The notes under the pieces were generated by a model. The model was not told the origin of the DNA and did not search any database. It saw only the letters and a list, made by a program, of their open reading frames with translations. Below, in pieces: positions 53,620-62,285 of a stretch of DNA of 64,000 nt. The stretch's first letter is position 1, and the number at the start of each line of letters is the position of its first letter. Both the position numbers and the translations under genes were made by a program. Origin of the DNA: Pseudoduganella rivuli (lineage in GTDB: Bacteria > Pseudomonadota > Gammaproteobacteria > Burkholderiales > Burkholderiaceae_D); the NCBI RefSeq assembly GCF_009674485.1, contig NZ_WKJJ01000006.1, positions 300,848 through 364,847 on the forward strand, written 5' to 3'.

Positions 53620-55234
53620 TGAAGATATCCAGCGCGGGGTTGTAGACGGCGGTGCTGATATCCAGCATGCCCAGCACCGAGTGGAACACGTTATCGTGCG
53701 AGAACGGCTGGCCCGCGCGCGCCGTCACGCAGCTGCGGTTGATCTTGAAGCGGTCAGCATAATGGTCGGACATCCACAGCATGAATGGCACGCGGCGCTG
53801 TTCCGGCGGCGAAATGATGTAAGGCGCGCCATGCAGGTACATATTCTTTTCGCCCAGCGATTCGCCGTGGTCGGAGAAATACATCAGTGCCGTATCGACA
53901 CCCGCCTCGGCGCTGGCATGCGCCAGCAAGCCGATGGCCTTATCCAGCACATAGTCCGTGTACAGGATGGTGTTGTCGTAGGCTGCCGTGATTTGTTCGC
54001 GGCTGCATTTTTCCAGGTCGTTGGTCTCGCACACCGGGCCGAATTTGGCGAACGCGGCCGGGTAGCGCTTCCAGTAGGCGGGACCATGGCTGCCCTTCTG
54101 ATGCAGCACGATCACCAGGTCGTTTTTCGCGTTGCGTATCCGTTCCGGCAACGTCTGCAGCAGCTTTTCATCGAAGCATTCCTCGGTATTGCACAGCGGG
54201 TCGCCCGCCACCGGCTGCGAAATATCTTCATAGCCGACCCGCGCGCACACCCCCTTGCAGCCGGAATTATTGTCGATCCACACCACGTCCAGACCGGCAT
54301 GCTTCAGTACGTCCAGCACGCCTTCCTGGCTTTGCGCCTTGCCGTCCGAATAATTTTCCCGACCCAGCGCGGAAAACACGCAGGGCACGGACACCGCCGT
54401 GGCGGTACCGCACGACGACACGTTGCTGAAATTGATCAGGCCCGCGCGCTGCGCCAGTTGCGGATTGGTGGTGCGCGGGTACTGGTTCAGCGAAAAATTC
54501 ATGGCGCGCGCGGTTTCGCCCACCACCAGCACCGTGACGGTGCGGCGCTGCTGGCCTGCCCACGTCACGCCCCGCGCCGCGTCCCGGCCCAGTGGCGCCA
54601 CCACGGTGGGGCGCGCCAGCTTTTGTTTGACGAAGCCGTTGACCGCCTGGATGTAATTGGTGGGCGTCAGCAGGAATCGCAATTCGCGGTGTTCGCGCAA
54701 GGTCGGCGCATAGCTTTTAAAGAACAGCATGAGGATACCGGCCGCCAGCGCCAGCGAACCCGCGACCATGCCCGCGTTGATCAGCAGACGGCGGCCCTTG
54801 CTGCTGTGATAAGTCAACTCTAGGCGCGACACCAGCAGCGCCGGCAAGATGCCGAGCAGGACGATGGTAGCGATCATTTTTGCACTCAGCAGTTCGGCCG
54901 CCTCGCGCGTATCCGTTTCCACCACGTTTTGCACCATGGCCTTGTCGATCTGTACGCCGTACTGGTTCATGAAATACGCGGCAGCAGACGTCACCACCAG
55001 CAACAGCATCACGACCGGCTTGATGACAGGCTTGAAATTGATGAGACTGAGACAGGCGTTGAATACCAGTACCAGCAGCGCGAACGTGGCAACCAGCAAT
55101 GGCAAGTTACCGAAACTGAAACCACCCGTCGCCATCAGGAAGCGTTGCCAGAATGCCTGGTTATATGCCAGCACGAGGAAGGACGATGCGACAACGGAAA
55201 ACAGGGGGGCGCTGATACGGGGTGAAAATCTCAC
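53600..55234 (-). CDS. eptA: Phosphoethanolamine-lipid A transferase
   Basis: EptA moves phosphoethanolamine from phosphatidylethanolamine onto lipid A, lowering binding of polymyxins. The 544-residue protein has five N-terminal membrane helices and a periplasmic alkaline-phosphatase-fold domain. That domain has VLVVGETARAMNFSLNQY (metal Glu), T277 in SSCGTATAVSVPC as the nucleophile, HQKGSHGPAY and YFSDHGESLGE. Several paired cysteines are as in MCR/EptA. The start is a GTG at 55234 preceded by TAGGAT; no ATG precedes the first helix. A PmrA-like repeat lies about 90 bp upstream. The gene follows its own two-component system. Confidence 0.93.
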   Translation of the reverse strand: MRFSPRISAPLFSVVASSFLVLAYNQAFWQRFLMATGGFSFGNLPLLVATFALLVLVFNACLSLINFKPVIKPVVMLLLVVTSAAAYFMNQYGVQIDKAMVQNVVETDTREAAELLSAKMIATIVLLGILPALLVSRLELTYHSSKGRRLLINAGMVAGSLALAAGILMLFFKSYAPTLREHRELRFLLTPTNYIQAVNGFVKQKLARPTVVAPLGRDAARGVTWAGQQRRTVTVLVVGETARAMNFSLNQYPRTTNPQLAQRAGLINFSNVSSCGTATAVSVPCVFSALGRENYSDGKAQSQEGVLDVLKHAGLDVVWIDNNSGCKGVCARVGYEDISQPVAGDPLCNTEECFDEKLLQTLPERIRNAKNDLVIVLHQKGSHGPAYWKRYPAAFAKFGPVCETNDLEKCSREQITAAYDNTILYTDYVLDKAIGLLAHASAEAGVDTALMYFSDHGESLGEKNMYLHGAPYIISPPEQRRVPFMLWMSDHYADRFKINRSCVTARAGQPFSHDNVFHSVLGMLDISTAVYNPALDIFNACTHG

Positions 55235-55317
55235 AAGCTATCCTATGCAGACGTGCGCCGCCATTGGCGCGAGTGTGCAAGATAGCGGACGAGCGCGCAA
55301 ATCCCCGTCAGCGTTGC

Positions 55318-55334
55318 GTTAAGGAATCGTTAAA
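55318..55334 (-). promoter_or_regulatory. PmrA-like direct repeat upstream of eptA
   Basis: On the minus strand TTTAAC-GATTC-CTTAAC gives two half-sites spaced by 5 bp, close to the known PmrA consensus YTTAAK-N5-YTTAAK. It overlaps the stop codon of the histidine kinase gene and lies 84-100 bp before the eptA GTG. This suggests eptA has its own promoter controlled by the adjacent regulator. Confidence 0.55.
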
Positions 55335-56560
55335 TTGTGGAAATCGAGGGTAAAAATACTGCCGCCACCGGGGCGGTCTTTCAGTTCCAGCGTGGCGCCG
55401 ACATAGGAACAAATCCGTCGCACCAACGCCAGCCCGAGACCGGTGCCGGCCGAGGCGCCCGATGGCGGCGCGGCGGCCTGTCCCGCCAGCGCCGCCCGCA
55501 CGGCTGGCGGCAAGCCGGGCCCGCTGTCCTCGACGATGACGCGGCGGCCATCGAGCCGTACCATGATCTCGCCCTGCTCCGTGTATTGGCAGGCATTGCG
55601 CACCAGGTTGCCGACCGCCGCTGCACAGAGTTCGCGCGGCGCACGGACACCGAATGGCGCACCGCCTTCATAGGACAGCCGAACCGGCCGGTTCGCCAGC
55701 AGTGGGCGGTAAGCATCCACTTCACGTTGCGCCACACTGGCCATGTCGACCTCATCCATGTGCGTCAGGTCCGGTGCACGAGCCAGCAACAGCAACACAT
55801 GGACGCAGCCCGCAGCGTCCTGCGCCGCACGGTAGATGCGTTCCGCCGCTGTCTGGGTTGCCGGGTTGCTGCTGTTCGCCATCAACACTTCCGCCGCGCC
55901 CATGATCACCGTCAGCGGGCTGCGTAATTCATGGCTGACATCCCCCGTGAAAAATCGTTCCCGTTCCAGCACTGCGCGCAATTCATCCGTATGGGCCGCA
56001 AACGCGCGGGCCAGGCAGCCCAGTTCATCGTCGCGCTGCTGCAGCGGCAATTCCCTGGCGCCGCCGGCCACGGCTGCCGCCAGTTCCTCCACTGGCGTCA
56101 CCAGCCGGCGCGCCACATAACCGCCGAGGAACCAAGAGAACGCCAGGAAACCGATGAAACTGGCGGCGAACATCGAATACACCACCAGCTCGACTTTTTC
56201 ATAATCGCTGGTATGGTCGACCACCACGTAATCGCCATGGGTATCGCTGCCGGCAAGGATGTGCAGCCCCACGCCATCCACGTGCTTTTCCTGCAAGCCG
56301 CCGGGCAGTCCGCGCAGGGAACGGGGAATATCGGCGCCACGGTGAAAACTCAGCCCCGCCGGCATTTCCACCGGCAAGCCGGCAATGCTGCGCGGCGCGG
56401 CCCACACTTCCACGTCGCGCAAGCGGTTGTTGACCAGGTGTTCCTCGATGCCTTCCACGGCCAGTGCCGCGATAAAGGTAAAGAACAGGACAAAGCCCAG
56501 CGCGTACAGCGTGTAGCCGATGGCCACGCGGCGCTTCAGGCTTTCCATCGCGCGCCTCAT
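55319..56560 (-). CDS. Sensor histidine kinase (PmrB/QseC-like)
   Basis: The 413-residue kinase has TM1 at about 15-38, a periplasmic domain of about 85 residues rich in short loops (EVWAAPRSIAGLPVEMP), TM2 at about 130-152 and a HAMP. The HisKA has FTGDVSHELRSPLTVI. The ATPase has an N-box (NLVRNACQYTEQ), DSGPGLPP and GTGLGLALVRRI. It overlaps the response regulator by 4 bp and precedes eptA, so it most likely controls lipid A modification. The periplasmic signal (metal, pH, peptide) cannot be told; no obvious Glu-rich iron-binding motif is seen. Confidence 0.9.
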   Translation of the reverse strand: MRRAMESLKRRVAIGYTLYALGFVLFFTFIAALAVEGIEEHLVNNRLRDVEVWAAPRSIAGLPVEMPAGLSFHRGADIPRSLRGLPGGLQEKHVDGVGLHILAGSDTHGDYVVVDHTSDYEKVELVVYSMFAASFIGFLAFSWFLGGYVARRLVTPVEELAAAVAGGARELPLQQRDDELGCLARAFAAHTDELRAVLERERFFTGDVSHELRSPLTVIMGAAEVLMANSSNPATQTAAERIYRAAQDAAGCVHVLLLLARAPDLTHMDEVDMASVAQREVDAYRPLLANRPVRLSYEGGAPFGVRAPRELCAAAVGNLVRNACQYTEQGEIMVRLDGRRVIVEDSGPGLPPAVRAALAGQAAAPPSGASAGTGLGLALVRRICSYVGATLELKDRPGGGSIFTLDFHNLTIP

Positions 56561-57255
56561 GGCGCGGCGGCCTCATCGCCCGGCGCCAGCAACTTGTAAC
56601 CAATCCCCGGGACGGTGCGCAGCATGGCGAACGGGAACGGTTTGTCCAGCGTCTGCCGCAGCGCGTGCAAATGGGTGCGCAGCGCATCGCTGTCGGGACG
56701 GTCTTCCCCCCACACTTCATGTTCCAGCGTATCGCGCGATACCAGCCGGGGTGCTTCCCGCATCAGGCAGCGCAGCAGCACGTAGCCGGTACGGGTCAGC
56801 GCCAGCGGCTTGCCGGCCCGCGTGGCGGTATAGGTGCTGGTGTCGAATACCAGGTCGCCCACGCGCAGCACGGTTGCGCCCTGCCCCATGCCGCGGGCGC
56901 GGCGCACCAGCGCCTTCAGGCGCATTTCCAGCTCCAGCAGTGAAAAGGGTTTGACCAGGTAATCGTCGGCGCCGGCATCGAAACCGGCTGCCTTGTCGGA
57001 CAGCGTATCGCGCGCCGTCAGCATGATCACGGGCGTCGACACGTGCAATTCATTGCGCAGCTTCTGGCACAGTTCCACGCCGTTCAGGCCGGGCAGCATG
57101 ACATCGAGCACCACCGCATCGTATTGATGCTGGGTGGCCAGTCCCAGTCCCGCATAACCGTTCGGGGCCGAGTCGAGCACATACCCCCGGGGCTCAAAGA
57201 ATTCGTACAGGTTGGCAACGATATCCGGGTTGTCTTCAATGATCAGGAGGCGCAT
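56557..57255 (-). CDS. OmpR-family response regulator (PmrA-like)
   Basis: The 232-residue regulator has a receiver (LIIEDNPDIVANL, acceptor Asp in VVLDVMLPGLNGVEL, VKPFSLLELEMRL) and a C-terminal winged helix (LTRTGYVLLRCLMREAPRLVSRDTLEHEVWG). It is the first gene of the minus-strand operon and overlaps the kinase by 4 bp. It should bind the direct repeat at 55318-55334 and perhaps its own promoter region at 57256-57391. TAGAAT on the minus strand at 57262-57267 could be its -10, which would make a nearly leaderless mRNA; this is weakly supported. Confidence 0.92.
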   Translation of the reverse strand: MRLLIIEDNPDIVANLYEFFEPRGYVLDSAPNGYAGLGLATQHQYDAVVLDVMLPGLNGVELCQKLRNELHVSTPVIMLTARDTLSDKAAGFDAGADDYLVKPFSLLELEMRLKALVRRARGMGQGATVLRVGDLVFDTSTYTATRAGKPLALTRTGYVLLRCLMREAPRLVSRDTLEHEVWGEDRPDSDALRTHLHALRQTLDKPFPFAMLRTVPGIGYKLLAPGDEAAAP

Positions 57256-57314
57256 GGGCGTATTCTAGCGGGTCGCAGCTTTGTAATGAAACTACAACCA
57301 ACTAACAATATTCA

Positions 57315-57343
57315 TTGACATCAACCTCATAAGAACATTACAT
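57315..57343 (+). promoter_or_regulatory. Probable sigma-70 promoter of the isoamylase gene
   Basis: A perfect -35 TTGACA (57315-57320), a 17-bp spacer and TTACAT (57338-57343) lie 49 bp before the ATG, in an AT-rich gap. GGGGGAC is the ribosome site. Confidence 0.65.
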
Positions 57344-57391
57344 TTTCTTGCCACACCAATATAAAACAGTAGTCAAAATACGGGGGACATC

Positions 57392-59698
57392 ATGAAATTA
57401 CGCCAATTCGCGCTGGCGGCGGCAGCCGCCTGCGTGCTGGGCGCGGCCGCGCCCGCACCGGCCACCGCCGCCATCAACGCCAGCCAGTTGGGCGCCGCCT
57501 ACGACGCCACGCAATCGAACATCACCTTCCGCCTGTATTCCAGCCGGGCCACCCGTATCGAGCTGTACCTGTACAGCTCCGCTTCCGGCACCCAGGAAAA
57601 AGCCCGCGTGGTGCTCACCAGGGGCGCCAACGATGTCTGGAGCGCCAGCGTACCGGTCTCATCCCTGGCCGGCTATGGCATCACCGGTACGGTCTATTAT
57701 GGCTACCGCGCGTGGGGGCCGAACTGGCCCTACCAGGCCAGTTGGGCCAAGGGATCGTCCACCGGGTTTATCAGTGATGTCGACGCAGCCGGCAACCGCT
57801 TCAACCCGAACAAGCTGCTGAGCGACCCGTATGCGCGCGAGCTCAGTCACGACCCGGTCACGCCGGCCATGCAGGACGGCACCATTTACGCCAGCGGCCC
57901 GCTGTACCGCAACATCGACAATGGCGCGCAGGCGCCCAAAGGCATGGTGCTGGCGGCGGACACGCAATCGATCGGGACCAGGCCGACGCGGGCGTTCAAG
58001 GATGACGTCGTCTATGAAACCCATGTGCGCGGCCTGACGATGAACGACCCGTTGCTGCCTGCCGGCTATCGCGGCACCTACAAGGGCGCCGGCATGAAAG
58101 CGGTGTGGCTGGCTTCGCTGGGCGTGACGGCGGTGGAATTCCTGCCGGTGCAGGAAACCCAGAACGACACCAACGATGTCGATCCCACCTCCACCACGGG
58201 TGATAACTACTGGGGCTACATGACCCTCAATTACTTTGCGCCCGACCGCCGCTACGCTTACGACAAGTCGCCGGGCGGTCCGACCCGCGAATTCAAGGCC
58301 ATGGTGAAGGCATTCCACGACGCCGGCATCAAGGTGCTGATCGATGTGGTCTACAACCATACGGGCGAAGGCGGCGCATGGTCGGCGCAGGATACGTCCA
58401 CCTACAACGTGATGAGCATGCGCGGCCTGGACAACCCGGCCTATTACTCGCTGACCAGCGACATGCAATCGTCGTGGGACAACACCGGCGTGGGCGGCAA
58501 CTACAATACGCACAACCCGGTTGCACAAAACCTGATCGTCGATTCGCTGGCGTACTGGCGCGACACGCTGGGGGTGGATGGCTACCGCTTCGACCTGGCC
58601 TCGGTGCTGGGCAATACCTGCGAACATGGCTGCTACAACTTCGACAAGATGGACAGCACGAATGCGCTCAACCGCATCGTGCAGGAATTGCCGCCCCGTC
58701 CCGCCACCGGCGGCGCCGGGGTCGACCTGATTGCCGAACCCTGGGCCATTGGCGGCAACTCTTACCAGGTGGGCGGCTTCCCGGCCGGCTGGGCCGAATG
58801 GAACGGCGCCTACCGCGACACGGTGCGCAAAAGCCAGAACAAGCTGGGCCTGGAAGACGTCAGCACCGGCGCCATGGCGACCCGCTTCGCCGGTTCATCC
58901 GACCTGTATGCCGACGACGGCCGCAAACCCTGGCATTCGGTGAATTTCCTGACCGCGCATGATGGGTTCACGCTGAAAGACCTGTACAGCTGCAACGGCA
59001 AGAACAATAGCCAGGCCTGGCCGTACGGCGCCAGCGACGGCGGCGAAGACAATAACAACAGCTGGGACCAGGGCAGTATCGCGGCCGACCAGCGCAAGGC
59101 GGCCCGCAATGGCATGGCGCTGATGATGGTGTCGGCAGGCGTGCCGATGATGGTGGGTGGCGACGAGTCGCTGCGCTCGCTTAACTGCAACAACAACCCC
59201 TATAACCTCGATTCCAACGCCAACTGGCAAAGCTGGAGCTGGACTACGGATCAAAGCAACTTCCAGTCGTTTGCACGCGGCATGATCGCCTTCCGCAAGG
59301 CCCATCCGGCACTGCGTCCGGCCAACCATTATTCGTCGGTCGACAATAACGGCAACGTCATGGAACAGCTGCGCTGGTTCAAGCCGAATGGACAGGTGGC
59401 CGATGCCTCGTATTTCAACGATGCCGCCAACCATGCGATCGCCTGGCGCATCGATGGCTCGGAATTCGGCGATACCGCATCGGCCATTTACACGGCCTAT
59501 AACGCGTGGAGCGGCACCGTCAATTTCGTGCTGCCATGGCCGGGCAACGGCAAGATCTGGTACCGCGTCACCGACACCTGCAACTGGGCGGAAGGCGGCA
59601 ACCAGGTGCGTGCGCCAGGCAGTGAAGACGTGATCGGCGGTGAAAACACGTCGTACGGCCTGTGCGGAAGGGGCACGCTGGTGCTGATCGCCAAGTGA
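57392..59698 (+). CDS. Secreted isoamylase (glycogen/starch debranching, GH13)
   Basis: The 768-residue protein is very like the exported isoamylase of Pseudomonas amyloderamosa in length and wording. A Sec signal peptide ends ATAAINAS, then an N-terminal CBM48-like domain (TFRLYSSRATRIELYLYS), a catalytic barrel and a C-terminal beta domain. The catalytic residues are nucleophile D401 (GYRFDLASVLG), acid/base E449 (IAEPWAIGG) and D524 (TAHDGFTLKDLYS). It hydrolyses alpha-1,6 branch points in glycogen and amylopectin outside the cytoplasm. It is a single gene with its own promoter; no maltodextrin transport genes lie next to it. Confidence 0.93.
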   Translation: MKLRQFALAAAAACVLGAAAPAPATAAINASQLGAAYDATQSNITFRLYSSRATRIELYLYSSASGTQEKARVVLTRGANDVWSASVPVSSLAGYGITGTVYYGYRAWGPNWPYQASWAKGSSTGFISDVDAAGNRFNPNKLLSDPYARELSHDPVTPAMQDGTIYASGPLYRNIDNGAQAPKGMVLAADTQSIGTRPTRAFKDDVVYETHVRGLTMNDPLLPAGYRGTYKGAGMKAVWLASLGVTAVEFLPVQETQNDTNDVDPTSTTGDNYWGYMTLNYFAPDRRYAYDKSPGGPTREFKAMVKAFHDAGIKVLIDVVYNHTGEGGAWSAQDTSTYNVMSMRGLDNPAYYSLTSDMQSSWDNTGVGGNYNTHNPVAQNLIVDSLAYWRDTLGVDGYRFDLASVLGNTCEHGCYNFDKMDSTNALNRIVQELPPRPATGGAGVDLIAEPWAIGGNSYQVGGFPAGWAEWNGAYRDTVRKSQNKLGLEDVSTGAMATRFAGSSDLYADDGRKPWHSVNFLTAHDGFTLKDLYSCNGKNNSQAWPYGASDGGEDNNNSWDQGSIAADQRKAARNGMALMMVSAGVPMMVGGDESLRSLNCNNNPYNLDSNANWQSWSWTTDQSNFQSFARGMIAFRKAHPALRPANHYSSVDNNGNVMEQLRWFKPNGQVADASYFNDAANHAIAWRIDGSEFGDTASAIYTAYNAWSGTVNFVLPWPGNGKIWYRVTDTCNWAEGGNQVRAPGSEDVIGGENTSYGLCGRGTLVLIAK

Positions 59699-59730
59699 CC
59701 GGCGCTATCAAAGCCTGAGGCGGGCCGCGG

Positions 59731-61260
59731 TCAGGCCGCGAAGGTCAGGCGCGGCCAGCTCAGCAGATAGGCCATCCCCGCGCCGGGAAGCAGGGCCATG
59801 TGCAACATGACCGTCCATGCGGCATCCGCCGTCACATGGAGCACCGCCATGCCCTGCAAGCCGAAATACGCGAACCCGCACAACAGGATTTCCATCGGAC
59901 GGGAACTGCGCGCCAGCGCGGCCAGCGCCATGCTCCAGCTGGCCAGCGATCCACCCGCCACCAGCACGGCCAGGGCGGCCAGCGGCGCATGCGCGCCATA
60001 CTGCACCATGGCCGGCAAGGTCCACAGCCATCCCAGTATCAGCAGCATGGTCCAGCGGGCAAAGAAAATCCGGCGCGCGCCCTGCGATGCTGAAAACATG
60101 ATGGCGTCCGCGCCATGCCGCACTTCGCGCAGCGGCGCCTTGCCATAGACCGGCGCCAGCAACAGCCACGCGCCGATCACGCCATAGGGCGCCCACGGGC
60201 CGGCGGGCGAACATTGGAACACCCACGCCGCCACCGATCCCAGCCACCACATGGGCGGCCTGGCCTGCAACGCCAGCTGCAATTCCGCCGCCAGCATGGC
60301 GCCGCCGTGCGTGCGGCGCAGCGGCTGCAGCACGATTGCCAGCCAGCGGTCCGCACGCCGCACGCCATGGCCGCGCTGCGCCATCCGCCGGCCGCCGGCG
60401 GCAATGCGGTCCAGCAGTGGCGCCGCCAGCAACACTACCCCGACCGAAATGGCCAGCCACAATACTCTGCCCCATACCTGCGCCGGCGCCATGCTCCAAC
60501 CCGGCCAGTCGAACAGCATGGCGTCGCGCCGGGGGAAGCCGCAGCCGATGCACGCTTGCAGCGGCCCAGGCAGCACGCCATCCAGGTTGACCCGCAGCGC
60601 TTCGTGGAACAGCGTGATGCCGCGCGGGTCGCTGAACCAGTGATGGCTGCCGGAGAATGCCGCTGCCGCCGCAATCGACGCGGCCGAGATGAAGATATAC
60701 AGGAGGTTGCCGGCATTGCCCCGCAGGCGCGGGATCAGGTCGAACCAGATCGCGAACATGGCGGTGATACCCAGCGACGGCACGGCGAACAGCAGCACGG
60801 GCGCCAGCATCTGGCCCATGACAACATGGCTGTCTTCGCCGCGCCAGATTTGCGCCGCCAGCCCCACCAGCACTTGCGGCGCCAGCACCATGGCCAGCAC
60901 CACCATGTGGCTGCACCACTTGGACAGCAGGTAGGCGGCGCGGCTCAGCGGCGTCGCTTCCAGCAATTCCCACACGCGCGTGTCGAAATCGCGCCGCACG
61001 GTCCCCCGCAACAGCTGGAAGCCGGCCAGCGACGTCCAGATCGACAGCATGGCCAGCACCATGCCGATCCACGCGCTGGAATAGGCGCCACGGTGATTGC
61101 CGTTGACGCCGACGATGATGTATTTCGCCGTGGCGGGCGGGAAGCACAGCCACGTCAGGCCGATCGACAATGCCAGCACGACCCAGAAAACCTGGCTGCG
61201 CAGCCGCTGGCGCAAGTCCGCCACCAGCAGCGCGCCGAAGCGGTGCAGCGATTCGGTCAT
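59731..61260 (-). CDS. ABC-2 type transporter permease
   Basis: The 509-residue protein has about twelve membrane helices. It begins with a cytoplasmic amphipathic helix (FGALLVADLRQRLRSQVFWVV) typical of ABC-2 exporters. A first half of six helices is followed by a cytoplasmic loop (DRIAAGGRRMAQRGHGVRRADRW) and then a second half. The motif FDTRVWELLEATPLSRAAYLLSKW resembles the coupling-helix region of the family. It overlaps the ATPase gene by 4 bp. The substrate is unknown; antibiotics, lipids, peptides or a signal are all possible. The other long minus-strand frame here is a shadow. Confidence 0.88.
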   Translation of the reverse strand: MTESLHRFGALLVADLRQRLRSQVFWVVLALSIGLTWLCFPPATAKYIIVGVNGNHRGAYSSAWIGMVLAMLSIWTSLAGFQLLRGTVRRDFDTRVWELLEATPLSRAAYLLSKWCSHMVVLAMVLAPQVLVGLAAQIWRGEDSHVVMGQMLAPVLLFAVPSLGITAMFAIWFDLIPRLRGNAGNLLYIFISAASIAAAAAFSGSHHWFSDPRGITLFHEALRVNLDGVLPGPLQACIGCGFPRRDAMLFDWPGWSMAPAQVWGRVLWLAISVGVVLLAAPLLDRIAAGGRRMAQRGHGVRRADRWLAIVLQPLRRTHGGAMLAAELQLALQARPPMWWLGSVAAWVFQCSPAGPWAPYGVIGAWLLLAPVYGKAPLREVRHGADAIMFSASQGARRIFFARWTMLLILGWLWTLPAMVQYGAHAPLAALAVLVAGGSLASWSMALAALARSSRPMEILLCGFAYFGLQGMAVLHVTADAAWTVMLHMALLPGAGMAYLLSWPRLTFAA

Positions 61261-62207
61261 GGCCGCCCTCCTTCATGGCGCGACAGCAGGTACAGGTAGG
61301 CGTCTTCCAGACCCGGCGTGGCGGCGTGCGCGTCGCCGCATGGCGCCTGGTCCGCTACGATGCGCACCCGCACGCCGTGCGGCTGGCGCAACGATGCGCT
61401 GACGTGGAATGCGGCCCGCAACGCAGGCAATTCGGTGGCAGGCACCGTCCACTCCCACACTTTGCCGTGCGCCATATGCAGCAAGGCTTCCGGCATGCCG
61501 TTAAAGCACAGGCGGCCTTTCACCATGACTGCCAGCGTGGTGGCGGAGGCTTCGATGTCCGGCACGATGTGGGTCGACAGGATCACCAACCGCCGGCCCG
61601 CCAAATCCGTCAACAGGTTACGGAAGCGCAACCGCTCCTCCGGGTCCAGGCCGACCGTCGGTTCGTCGACGATCAGCAAGGCCGGGTCGTTCAGCAACGC
61701 CTGGGCAATGCCGACGCGCTGGCGCATGCCGCCCGAATAAGAACCGATCTGGCGGTTGGCCGCGTCCTGCAAGCCCACCAGTTCCAGGCAATCATCGACA
61801 CGGCGGCCCAGCCCCGTTTGCGGCAAGCTTTTCACGGCGCCCATGTAACGCAGGAATTCGCGCGCCGTCAGCGAGGGATAGGCGCCGAAATCCTGCGGCA
61901 GGTAGCCCAGCGTGCGGCGCAGCGGATCGGGATGGCGGGCAATGTCTTCACCATTCCACAGGATGGCGCCCGACGTTGGCTTTGCCAGGGTCGCCAGCAT
62001 GCGCATCAGTGTCGACTTGCCGGCACCGTTCGGCCCCAGCAAGCCAAGGATGCCGGGCGCCAGGTTCAGCGTGACGCCGCTGACGGCGCGCTGTCCATTG
62101 CCATAGGTATAACCGACGTCCTGCAATTGCAGCAGCGGCGACACCGCTTCATAGGGAAGAACGGTTTCCTGCGCGGCCTGCCACCGTTCCATCGTTGCGT
62201 GATTCAT
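61257..62207 (-). CDS. ABC transporter ATP-binding protein
   Basis: The 316-residue ATPase has a 25-residue lead, then Walker A (GPNGAGKST), a Q-loop (LPQDFGAYPSL), the signature YSGGMRQRVGIAQALL, Walker B (LLIVDEPTVGLDPEE) and the switch His (LSTHIV). A C-terminal domain of about 90 residues may regulate it or contact substrate. It drives the permease encoded just downstream (4-bp overlap). A lux-box-like site and a 10-bp palindrome lie in the 70-bp gap between it and luxR. These indicate that the exporter is under LuxR-type control. Confidence 0.93.
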   Translation of the reverse strand: MNHATMERWQAAQETVLPYEAVSPLLQLQDVGYTYGNGQRAVSGVTLNLAPGILGLLGPNGAGKSTLMRMLATLAKPTSGAILWNGEDIARHPDPLRRTLGYLPQDFGAYPSLTAREFLRYMGAVKSLPQTGLGRRVDDCLELVGLQDAANRQIGSYSGGMRQRVGIAQALLNDPALLIVDEPTVGLDPEERLRFRNLLTDLAGRRLVILSTHIVPDIEASATTLAVMVKGRLCFNGMPEALLHMAHGKVWEWTVPATELPALRAAFHVSASLRQPHGVRVRIVADQAPCGDAHAATPGLEDAYLYLLSRHEGGRP

Positions 62208-62220
62208 AGCGTCTGTCCTC

Positions 62221-62245
62221 GTTTAATGCCATGACGGCATTAAAC
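62221..62245 (-). promoter_or_regulatory. 10-bp perfect inverted repeat in the ABC operon leader
   Basis: GTTTAATGCC and GGCATTAAAC flank ATGAC. It ends 13 bp before the ATPase start and overlaps the proposed -10 (TTTAAT) and start site. It could be an operator for a second regulator, or an RNA hairpin at the ribosome site. Confidence 0.6.
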
Positions 62246-62265
62246 GCGAGCGGCGCTTTGCAAGT

Positions 62266-62285
62266 AACTGTCAACCTTTACAGGA
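62266..62285 (-). promoter_or_regulatory. Lux-box-like operator of the ABC exporter
   Basis: On the plus strand AACTGTCAACCTTTACAGGA matches NNCTG-N10-CAGNN. It overlaps the luxR stop codon. If TTTAAT at 62240-62245 is the -10, the box centre falls about 42.5 bp before the start site, the normal place for a LuxR activator. Confidence 0.6.

Noticed and set aside
59708..61276. 522-codon minus-strand frame overlapping the ABC permease
   Set aside because: It lacks membrane segments and is Gly/Ala/Arg-rich; the overlapping frame gives a clear permease that overlaps the ATPase gene by 4 bp.
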